Below are positions 49,540 to 59,400 of a stretch of DNA of 64,000 nt, piece after piece. The DNA lies in the NCBI RefSeq assembly GCF_003073045.1, contig NC_037601.1, positions 8,233,807-8,297,806 of the forward strand, written 5' to 3'. The translations under genes were made by a program, and so were the position numbers. Origin of the DNA: Pomacea canaliculata (Eukaryota > Mollusca > Gastropoda > Architaenioglossa > Ampullariidae). Position 1 is the first letter of the stretch, and each line of letters opens with the position of its first letter. The notes under the pieces were generated by a model, which was given only the letters and a program-made list of their open reading frames with translations, was not told the origin of the DNA and searched no databases.

Positions 49540-50215
49540 GTGTGTATGTAAATATTGCATGCTTTCCCCATAAATTATGTATGTTTGTAGCGCATAGTTC
49601 ATTGCAATTGCTGTTCCACCTAAAGCTTTGTAAATCTTCTTCACTTGATTTGCCCCTAAGGATGTGTAGAAGTTTTTCACGTACTGATATGTAGCATGTT
49701 TTACTTCATGTCTCCTTACAGATGTGTATAATTCCTTCATTTGTCTTTCCCCAAAAAGATCTGCATAGTTCATTTGCTGTTCCCCTAAAATATGTATAGC
49801 TCCATAATTAAATGTCCAAATAAAGATATGTATAATTCCTTAATTACAGAAATGTATAGCTTATTAACTTATTATTTACCCAAAAGACATGTTTAGCTCC
49901 TTTGTTTGATGTTCCACACATATATTAATAGTTCCGTCGTTTCCCTCCCTCTAGATGTATGTCGGGTCTTTAACTTGTGTTTGCCCCGAAGACACGTATA
50001 GCTACTTTATTGTCTTAACCACTAATGATATATATATACTTTATGTGTTCCATGTCAGATGTATGTATATGATATTTTAGGACCTTCTCTTGTCTTGTCT
50101 TGACTCCTAAAGATGTATATAGAATGTTTCACTTTTTCCCGCCAAACGTATGTCCACTTCCTTCAACTTCTTCCCTCTTTACAGCTGTGTATCATACCGT
50201 CATTTGCATTCCCCC
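49540..50215. repeat. Degenerate 36-bp minisatellite
   Basis: About 15 diverged units based on AGATRTGTATARYTCCTT followed by YATTTGTYTTTCCCCYAAA, of 30-55 bp each and most often near 36 bp. The period is a multiple of three. Part of the minus strand (49773-49441) stays open for 110 codons and reads as a degenerate 12-residue repeat (FGERQMKELYTS, then LGANQVKKIYKA). Stops interrupt the frame in the other units, so translation is unlikely. Confidence 0.7.
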
Positions 50216-50348
50216 GGTTTAAAGAGGATATTTTATTGCAATCAGTGTGACTGTCAGTGTCAGAAAACAAGCAAAAAAAAAAAAACAAACAAACAAACAA
50301 ACAAAAAAAAAACAGTTGCTTGCAAAACGAGATCTCTTACATAAACTA

Positions 50349-50481
50349 ATGGCTTATAGGGTGGTAAGGATTTTGGTTTCTCTGTTTTGGTTTGTTTTCT
50401 CTTTTTTTTTTTTCTTTGTTTTATTTTGTTTTGTTTGTTTATTTGTTTCCTACTTTCGCACCGATAATAGAACAGGGCGAA
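50349..50481 (+). CDS. Weak candidate first exon of locus 3
   Basis: ATG at 50349 opens a frame that runs 44 codons to a possible donor (GCGAA|GTAATT) in phase 1, the phase that the exon at 50628 needs. The product is a long hydrophobic run (RILVSLFWFVFSFFFFFVL…) that is at least as well explained by the T-rich DNA itself. The run is longer than a normal signal peptide, and the intron would be only 146 bp. Confidence 0.15.
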
Positions 50482-50627
50482 GTAATTACCAACGTTTTGA
50501 TAAGATTATCATGCACTGAACAGAAATTGTTCACCACACTAATCCTTCGAAAATAGTTCGTTTTTAAATTGCTGTTACCAGGTTGTCAATAAAGAATTTT
50601 TTTTTTTACCGCTTATTTATCTTTCAG

Positions 50628-53600
50628 ACTCAAACGGCTGTCCACCTGGCCTAAACTGTACTTGTGGAGAGTGCGTCCTGAACGACTCCTGTGACACGGA
50701 GACAGGCTACTGTAGAGAGGACTGTCAGCCCGGCTACAAGGGGAAAGGATGTTTTATCAGTACGTGCTGCTAGCCTCCTTATCTGTTCTTTCTATCATGA
50801 ACGCACTTTGTCTTGACAATGTGTATCAACATGCAGTTTAATGTTTCTCTGTATCCCATGATGCAATGATGGTCTGTGTAAAAGCTCCTGCTGCATTCGG
50901 TAATGGCAGACTTACCATTTCTAGAAGTCTCACTTGTTAGCATTAGTGTTCTTGTGACTGTCCGTTGGTTTGCGAGTATTACAGGCACATTAAGAGTGAA
51001 CTGTCCTGAACTTTAAGTGCTATAACCGGTTCACGGTGTCTACACAGATACGTTTAGACAAACATCGAGGTTGGTAACATTTCTAGAACCCTAGTATAAC
51101 AGCGAATAAGGAGAGAGAGAGATTGATTAATTGATTTGAAAATTTGCTTTCTCGTGTTTTGAGATACACGAGTTGTTTGGTAGATCCTTGGTGATGCAGG
51201 TTTCTTGTTTGAAAAATACAGGCAGCAAGACTTTACACTGAATTATTTTGTTGGTGGTTCTGTGTTTATCCCCCATACACACCTCCCCACCACCACCACT
51301 CTTCATTCTCCCATGGTTGTGCCCCTTTCGCCGCAGGCTTGCACATCGTCAAGTGTATAATTTATCGGTCGACGGTGTCCGGTTATCTATAGTAGGGTTT
51401 GTTTGTTTGTCTGTCTCCTGAGAGCCCTTGACCCGCCACAGCAAATACACAGGACCTGGGCAGCCTGAGACAATCGTTGGGTTCTTTGTTTAAAGAACGC
51501 AATTGTCCTGAATAAATGTTTTGAAAGACGCATCAGTTTTGTGACAAACCTTTCATCGGTAGTTCGTTGTTGAAACGCTCCGATCAGAGTCGAATCACTG
51601 TAAAATGAGGAAATACATGGATGGTAGATTAGAAAAAAATACCGATGTAATACTTATCCAGTGAGCTGGAACAAGGGGGATTTCCTATAAAATGTGTAAC
51701 TTGATTTGGGGTTAAAGTGTGTGGTGGAAAACGAGGAACTTTGAAAACAATTGAATAAGGAAGCTGGTGAATGTTGAGTTTATTTATTGTAACAAAATGA
51801 TATTCCAATAGTATAAGACAACAATAGTTGTTTCTTATAATTTCGAAAAAAAAAATAATGAAGAGAAAAAAAAACTAAAGACACAATATCGACTTCAAAG
51901 TTGAGTTTCGTATTTTAAAATTGTGTTGTGATGCATTTTGCCATCTCCGGTTATCCGTTCTACCCAGGGTAAAATAACACTCTGGGTAATAATGTGCTTA
52001 TGAGAACGATCCCGTTGTCTGGAAGTCTCACATGTTTTCGTCAGATTTGTACATGTGCTATTCTGCTAAAATTTATATGAATGTCTACGTATTTTTCTCA
52101 AAGAGTGTGGCCCAGACGAAGATTGTGTGAATCCCTGCAGCTGCCAGAACTCCTGTCAGTGTGACCGGCAGCGCCTGATCTGTGATGTTGAGTGCCAAGA
52201 GCTGATCCAACACCAAGTCGTTGCGAGGGGTTCGTGACCATAAGGCTTGTGACACAATCACTGTTTCATTTGTCCTCTCACTATAACCTGCTCACCAGGG
52301 GCAGTAGTTATGCCCTGAAGTGTGGGTAAATCTTTGCCCTGGGTCAACGTGGGGAACCCTAGGACAAGCATCTTGTTTACCCGATGTTGTCCTGAGGAAG
52401 CGACTCATTCTCGCTTTATGACAACTGCCCCAGGTGATGTCTATATATTTATATAGCTATATCAGTAGATTAGGATCTGACAATAGTGTTTACATAGAAA
52501 AAATATACATTTATCGTGCGTTTATGTTTTAGGCGTACGACACAAGACAGCTGTCTACCTTTCCCTAATTATGGCCATCGGGCTGATTTTCGTTGCTGCA
52601 ATAATCGTGTGGTCGGGGTCAGTGCTGGTATCTTGACTTGTGTGTACATTAGTACTTGACCTATGTGTGTACATTAGTCCATTAGTACTTGACCGTTGTG
52701 TGTACTTTAGTGCACACATTGTGGAAAGTCTCGTTTATGTATGTGTGCGTGCGTGGGGAATAGAAAGACAGAAATACTAAATGTGTATTTTATATGTAAA
52801 ATGTGTGCTTGTGGCAGATAGAAAGAAAGAAGGGTGTTGACATCGTTCTTTATAGACGCATTCATCTGAGTACATGTTATTCATGCATGCATGAGTTTAA
52901 GAGGACGTTAACAGTGTTCAGATGGATCAAAACAGATAATTTGAGAGTGGCGGTGGCCGGGAGACTGTACACATGCTGAATCTGTGATCACGCAGTTTTG
53001 ATGTTTACACGGGTGTGTTGTTGTTTTGATTAGTGATGTACTGGTTGTTGTCATGCGTGTGTGTACTTGAAGTGGACAGCATGTTCCCCTGAGTGACTAT
53101 TGTTGAGTTTGTGTGGCCCTGAGTTAGTGTGGCTTTTGTTCATTCCGCTTCTGCTCTTAGCGACCAGTGCATGGTGACGCAGCGGCATGTACTCCCCGGT
53201 GTACAAGGTGATGGTCCTCATCAGGGACCCTTCTCATCTCCCTCGAATCCTTCTGCCCTGGCGGCCATCCGCATAGTCAATGGCCCTCCTGGTACGTACT
53301 TACATATCAGGTAAGGACAGGGATCACCATTAAAAAAAAAATTAATATTAAACGAAAAAAGAATTCTCGGGCTAAAAAGAATATGACACACGTACTCAGG
53401 GCAGGCCTGGTTAAAAAGCAAGCGTGGGACTGGCGAAGTACACAGGCAAAGCACCATTCACTTTTTTCGAAAGGTTGAAAAAAAAAACAACAGTGCGTAG
53501 TAATAGGGTAACAGTGCTCACTGTTACAAAGGGAGGCAAGCGCGATCTTTACCCTAACACTATTAACACTGTTTATTTCCCTTGATAGAGCTCACTAGGT

Positions 53601-54704
53601 CTTGGCGCTGTGTAGACGCCTGTGAACAACACATATGCCCTGAATTTTAGGGCTGCGCATGTAAATACTTCAAAGGCATCAAAACATTGAGATTTTTACT
53701 TTTTCTTTGCTCTCTGGTTGCCTCGACCATGTATATGTCTCTCCACTCCAGCTCACAGTAGCAAAATAACAGATTTAAATTCATTTCTTCACATCCTGAC
53801 GTCAGGCGTGGAGACCGCGTCTTGTTACGATCTCATTTATCAGAAACCATTTGAAGTTTTGAAAGGTCTTCGACGTAAATAATCAAACATGAGAGCGTCC
53901 TTGTCTACAGGCAGTAATGACAGGATCGAGAGCGGCGTTCGAAGTTTGCCGATTGAAGAGGAAGACAGCCGCCGGAAAAGGCACTATAGAAAGGACCGCA
54001 GATTCAGTTCCTCTCGCCCTTCCAGGTCGATCATCAGCGCCCCCTACCTGTCGGAATCCGAAAACCTCCCCCGGAGTACGCCCTTGGCCGAGTTCACGGC
54101 CTTGACCCGAACTGGAGACACGAAGAACTGCAGCAGCTGGACTTTCAGATCTGGCCCTGTCGGCAACTCTGACCTGATCAACGCCGACATGGAGGACGCC
54201 AGTTCCTCGACGGATACCACGGAGTTTCTGACGATCCTCTCGCCGTTGTCGAATACCAGGTGCGTCGGGATGCTGAGGTCAACAGAGAAGCGAGACAACC
54301 CGGAGGAGAGCATTTGCCTTTCCGGTTCCTCCTTCACGATACACATATTGCAAGAAGCAGACGCGCTGCAACACTCCGAAGCTGCTGTTGCTGGGTCGCT
54401 GGAACAGACCGCGATAGACCAGGCTCCCAGTGTCACGGTCACGAACTCCGACCCCATCCAGGTGGATCACACCTCGGTCGCAATGCCCGGCACCACTCTG
54501 CCAAACGTCAGTCTATCGCTTGAAGATCAAAGGTGCTGGAAAATCTCCATCCCCCGCGTGGTTTTGGAGCAAAATCTGGAAGGAACTGCGCAACTGTCTG
54601 CGCCGGTGGCTCTCAACGCCCTGCTGGACAGCCCGCCGGAGGGTCGGCCCCCCGAGCCCAGTGTGACCGAGATGGATGAGATAACGCTGGTCGACAAGCA
54701 ATAG
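50628..54704 (+). CDS. EGF-like membrane protein with long cytoplasmic tail (locus 3, 5'-incomplete)
   Basis: Five exons join in frame: 50628-50759, 52104-52229, 52533-52617, 53161-53291 and 53911-54704, with phases 1-1, 1-1, 1-2, 2-1 and 1-stop. The first encodes an EGF-like module (CPPGLNCTCGECVLNDSC…) close to the second module of locus 2. The next is a shorter Cys-rich module (CVNPCSCQNSCQCDRQ…). The third holds the transmembrane helix (YLSLIMAIGLIFVAAIIVW). The last two give a cytoplasmic tail of about 308 residues that starts with a basic patch (SRRKRHYRKDRR) and is then Ser/Thr-, Pro- and acid-rich without a known domain. It lacks GYRWKKKW. No clear signal exon lies upstream, so it may share the first exons of locus 2. 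A poly(A) signal is at 55312-55317. Confidence 0.75.
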
Positions 54705-55174
54705 GGTCTTCAGTGACAGACGACGGATGGGCCCAGCTGCACGAGTGCGACAATGACGCTGTTACTCGTAAGGTCCTGGCTTCATGCCCGGACATGGTTG
54801 GCTGCTCATGAGAGCGGTCTGCACGCCGACACACGAGCTCTTGTGCCCGAGATGTTGACGCTCACTGGAGTGTACAGTGTTTTCTCCTACGCAGACGTGT
54901 GGACATGCATCATCTGATTGTCTTTGTGTTTACACGACTCGCGTGAATAGACTTTCCAGACCTTTGTGTACTTGTGTGCATTCGTGCGTGGATATGAAGT
55001 GATTATGTATTCGTAAAACTTCACAAATTGTACAGAGCGAGACAAGCTTGAAAGTGGGGAGGGAAGGTAGGCCGTCAGGCACCACTGATATGTTGATTTG
55101 TTGTCAACGCCCCACACAATAACCGTTTTACTGATGACACTTATTTCAAGGCATTGCACTCTTATTGACATTAA

Positions 55175-55180
55175 TTTATT
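55175..55180 (-). terminator. Candidate poly(A) signal of the SLC6 gene
   Basis: TTTATT on the plus strand is AATAAA on the minus strand, about 1.2 kb after the SLC6 stop. It lies before the plus-strand signal of locus 3 (55312), so the two 3' UTRs would overlap by about 140 bp if both are used. An ATTAAA variant lies at 55377-55382. Confidence 0.3.
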
Positions 55181-55311
55181 GCAAACATACATTAGTTTCA
55201 AATGACAATGGACATCTAGACCCACATTTTCTTTAGAAGCAAAGGATGGATATAAAGTGACGTTTTCGGCTTATACGTTCGTGTGTGTGTGTGTCTTGTA
55301 GCTAGAGTACA

Positions 55312-55317
55312 AATAAA
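55312..55317 (+). terminator. Candidate poly(A) signal of locus 3
   Basis: AATAAA in GTACAAATAAAGAG, about 610 bp after the stop at 54704, follows a GT-rich run. Confidence 0.45.
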
Positions 55318-55831
55318 GAGACTACGTACAGTTGAAGTTGAATACACTTTTAAGTGCTATTGTACATCAATAGACTTTAATATTAAGATCATTGTGCGCT
55401 CTCACTCTTTTCCACTTTCTTTCTCTGCTCACTGTCATGGGTTTCGTCAATGATATGTGGCACTTATCCCCCCCCCCCAACATCTAACTCAAGCTCCCTC
55501 TTACCCCACCTTCAGCTGATGGTCCCTGTCTCACACGAACGGGAAGAAAAGGTCAAGGGGCGGGAATGTCCTTGTGTGTGATGTCAGAGGACAGAAGCTT
55601 TACAGCCATCTGCTCTGTCACACCTCCTTCACACACACACACACGTGTCTCGTCCCTACGGCTTCACCTCAATGATGTATCGCAGTTATAACATACACAT
55701 AGTCTTGCACTAATATACATTATCCATAGCCACCATCAATAGACAAGTCAACGTTGTTTTTTTACCGGGACACTAAATCAGCAGTCCTGTGCTGAAGAGA
55801 TTAAAATTCTATCCTTTACATCCACTGAAAA

Positions 55832-55946
55832 AGTGATGATTATATCCACAGTGACATGATCATATCCACACTTTCACAGCGGTGTGATTATATCCAAAAT
55901 GGCATGATCATATCTATAGTAGCATGAACATATCCACAGTGACGTG
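55832..55946. repeat. Minisatellite of about 20 bp
   Basis: Five to six diverged units based on GTGACATGATCATATCCACA lie in tandem, with one unrelated insertion (CTTTCACAGC, near 55871). Confidence 0.7.
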
Positions 55947-56249
55947 AGGTCATTTTCACTATTATTTCCTCCCTTCCAGATGGTCTGCTGGTCACTGACG
56001 TCCATCAATGATGGCATGCGTGTGTGACCCGCTTCAGTAACTCCCATCCCCCTGCCCACCACCCTTTGAAGGTGTGGGATGTGAACATTGACTAGGCAGT
56101 CGTGTGATTAAGTAACTACGCCGCCGACGTTTGCAAACATTCACACCAATGCGGTATACTCACGTTTACACTAACCTGTTAGCATTCTCCCATGTATGCA
56201 TATCCACAAACACACGCGCAAACACCGACACATCCCTACCTCTAAGAGG

Positions 56250-56276
56250 CTGCTGCTGCTGCTGCTGCTGCTGCTG
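56250..56276. repeat. CTG/CAG trinucleotide repeat
   Basis: Nine perfect CTG units lie about 135 bp past the SLC6 stop and so probably in its 3' UTR, where the transcript would carry CAG. Confidence 0.85.
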
Positions 56277-56410
56277 AAGTTAAATCTGCAATGGCCACTG
56301 CACAGACTTGTCAGCCACAATTCAGTCACAAGATTTCAAGGGCTTCACTCACTCGTAAAAATACTGACCGGACCGACTAGCCTCAAGACTAAGCTAACGA
56401 AACATTATCA

Positions 56411-59400
56411 TCAAGAGCTCTTGGCGCCCACTGATGGCGCTTGCTTAGTTCGCCGAAAATGAGAAATAAACTTTGTGCGCTTTGTGGGCAGTCGCTGGAC
56501 ATACAAGGGGCGGTACTCCTTCAGGGCAGGCCCCCAGCTGGCATCTGGCTGCAGGGATTTCTTCAACCTCTGAAAGCAGACACGTACACCAATGTCTTAT
56601 CTTTGCTAAAGTAAAAGCTTTTTTTCCAATTCAGAGAAACAAAGAAACAAAGGAGATAAAGAAAAGAAAAAAAGGGGGGAAAGCAAATAATTTAAAGACA
56701 AAATGAATAATACTTGTAAATAGATACTGCGATCGGCAAAAGAAACTAAAAAAGTACTGTTTACCTCCAGTAGACTGCCTTCGTGAGACATCAGTTCCTT
56801 GACCATGAAGAACGGGATCGGCAGCAGCGGCAACACGGAGATGAAGAAGCCCAAGGCGTTGGCTTCCGCAGGGTAAACGTAGTCATCGTACACCGGCAGG
56901 ACGTAGGTAGCGCACGTAAAGATGAAGGCCATCTGGCAGAAGACAAGCATAAGCATCAACTGTCACGTGCTGTTCCGTTTGCTAATACAGGTACAGGTAC
57001 TGCATGTTGGGTAACCCTGACATAAAAGTGTGAAATGAAAAAGGAAATGGTGCTTAAATATTTTTGATGACGAAAAAGGAAAGACAGACACAGAACTAGA
57101 GGAGGAGAAAGCAGGAGGAAGAACATGGCGATGAGGTCTAGCTGATGGCACGCGCTAAGTGACTGACCAGCATGAGGAAAGGAGTGACGAAACACCAGCA
57201 CAGTTTGACGGCCAGGGAGGGTCGGGAACCCAGCATCAGCTCCACGTCAGTACAGAAACGTTCAATTCCTGTTCATACAACAACAAACAAAAAAGCATGA
57301 ATAAATAAACAAACGGCGCTAAAATAACTTCCTGTACCTTACCTGATTCCCCCAACTAAACAACGGTAGATCATCTCATGCTGCTAGAGCTAGGATCACC
57401 GTTCACAGTATTGTATTATGTTGTTTATTATTACTATATAAATATTCTGACTATTGTTAGTTTATAATCATATTATTGTTAATATGTATCTCTTACACAG
57501 AAGAAATGAAAAAAACCCTCATGAATTTACTGCATTCCAGCAATGGTGACACAAATATCGCTAGGATAAACACAAAGCAGGCGCACCATAAATCCAGCCG
57601 ATGATAATGCATTCCAGAAATGAAGTCAACAGGACGCAAAACGTGGCGACGTACCAGTCCAGCAGCTGGAAGACGTAGATGCCGCCCTGTCCACACACAC
57701 ACACAATGATAAATATTCAAATTGCGTGTCTTGGACAACCGTACGCATTGTCTTCAGTTCTCGTAAACTCACAGACACACGCAGGGAGGGCGCACTCACA
57801 TTGGTGGCTATCGGCAGGGACACGAGGTAGCAGGCGATGCAAAGAGCAAAGGTCAGGCGACCGCGCAATCTCCTGAGTTTGGTAGGGAAGGCGTCCACGA
57901 GGCCAGTGATGACAGTCTCGAACATCCCGAACTGCACACATGCACACACACAGAGATAAACACACGTATTCGTGCGAAACACACAGACACACGGACCCAC
58001 GCATGCGCAGACACAAAATCTATGACTACCCCAAAGCGCACAGCCACCTGAGCAAACTCACAAGCAGGCATTAACATTCAAACGCTCCGTGCTTTCCACC
58101 TCGTAAAATTCTCAAAAGTAACGAAGGTAAATACTATAGAAATGAATTTTCTTTCGAACTTTTGTTGTTAATATGCTTTTTTTTCTAATGCGCTTCACTG
58201 GAAAGAACATTGATATGAATAATATTGTCACAAGAGTTTTACCTGACTATCCAGACCAAGGGACAGGAGCATAACAAAGAACAAGATGGCCCACAAGGGT
58301 GGAAGTGGAAGCTTAGAGATAGCCTCCGGGTAGGCTACCAGTGCCAGACCCGGTCCTGAACAGAAATACATTACGGAATTACAACTTGTCATGACAGTTT
58401 AAGACTTACTTCCCTTATTGGTTACCAAAGGTCGCGCAAAGTCCCAAAATGACATGGTATTGAAATAATTCTACAACAAAATCTCATGTAGACAGTACGT
58501 CTATAGCTATATTTAAATTCCCGATGAAATTCTTAATTCAGGACTTATAGACTGGAATTATCCGTTTGTAATCTTTCTGCTGGTCTAAATGAGTTCTGAT
58601 ATCAATGTGTCAAATACCTGACTGACTGCTAAGCTACTTACCATGTGTGGCGATCTTGTCCACTGTGGTATTGGCCTCTTTCGCCATGAAACCAACGACA
58701 CCAAAAATGACAAACCCTCCGTAAAAACTGGTCAGCCCATCGGCGAGGCTTGCGATGACTGCGTCTCTACAGGACACACGAAGGAAAAGGGATTTAAACA
58801 GCAACACTAAAGGTTTTCCGCCCTTGAAACGAGATTCAATGAGGAGGAAAAAATGGATGGAAGACCATAAAAAAAATATAACTAGCGGCGATTTTGAAAG
58901 AAGGAGACTTCAAAAGAAGAAGACATTGAAGGGAGACTCAGACTTTAAAAGAAGGAAGCTTTTTAAAAAAAAGGGGAGACTGACAGAAAAAAAGTTTTAA
59001 AAGAGAGGAAGACTGAAAGAATAAGACTTTCAAAAAACGGGGAATATAAAAGATGGAGTGTTTGCAAGCGGAATACTTTGAAAGAAGACTTCAGAGGACA
59101 AACAGGAAGACTTTCAAAGAATACTTCAAAACTTCAAGACTAAAATTAATGTCAAGATGTTGAAATAAAATTCATCACTGTTTTAAATTTAATGCAAATT
59201 ATAAAGAGATCCTTTAACAAAAAAGTAAAAGTTCAAAAAGATTTGATGATTTTTGGCAACAGTCTAGACCAGGGATGCACAACCTACGGACCGCGGGCCA
59301 TATCCGGCCCGCGACGCGGTGCCATCCGGCCCGCGAAACTTCTGCCCACAGTGCAGGAAATCGGCATGTTAGTAATTAAAGAAGACCTTAAAAAAAAAAC

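Larger units (their letters stand above)
47201..50627. other. DNA between membrane-protein loci 2 and 3
   Basis: It contains the candidate extra exon at 47467-47729, poly(A) signal candidates (47434-47439, 48063-48068), another CRE palindrome near 48262 and the degenerate minisatellite at 49540-50215. A weak candidate first exon for locus 3 (50349-50481) lies in a T-rich run. No other coding sequence is supported. Confidence 0.5.
54705..56410. other. Convergent 3' flanks of locus 3 and the SLC6 gene
   Basis: No coding sequence is seen between the two stop codons, which are 1.7 kb apart. It holds a poly(A) signal for each gene, a roughly 20-bp minisatellite (55832-55946) and a CTG repeat (56250-56276). 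Confidence 0.6.

Noticed and set aside
58755..59000. Basic repeat frame on the plus strand
   Set aside because: It lies in intron 6 of the SLC6 gene and comes from a degenerate A/G-rich repeat.
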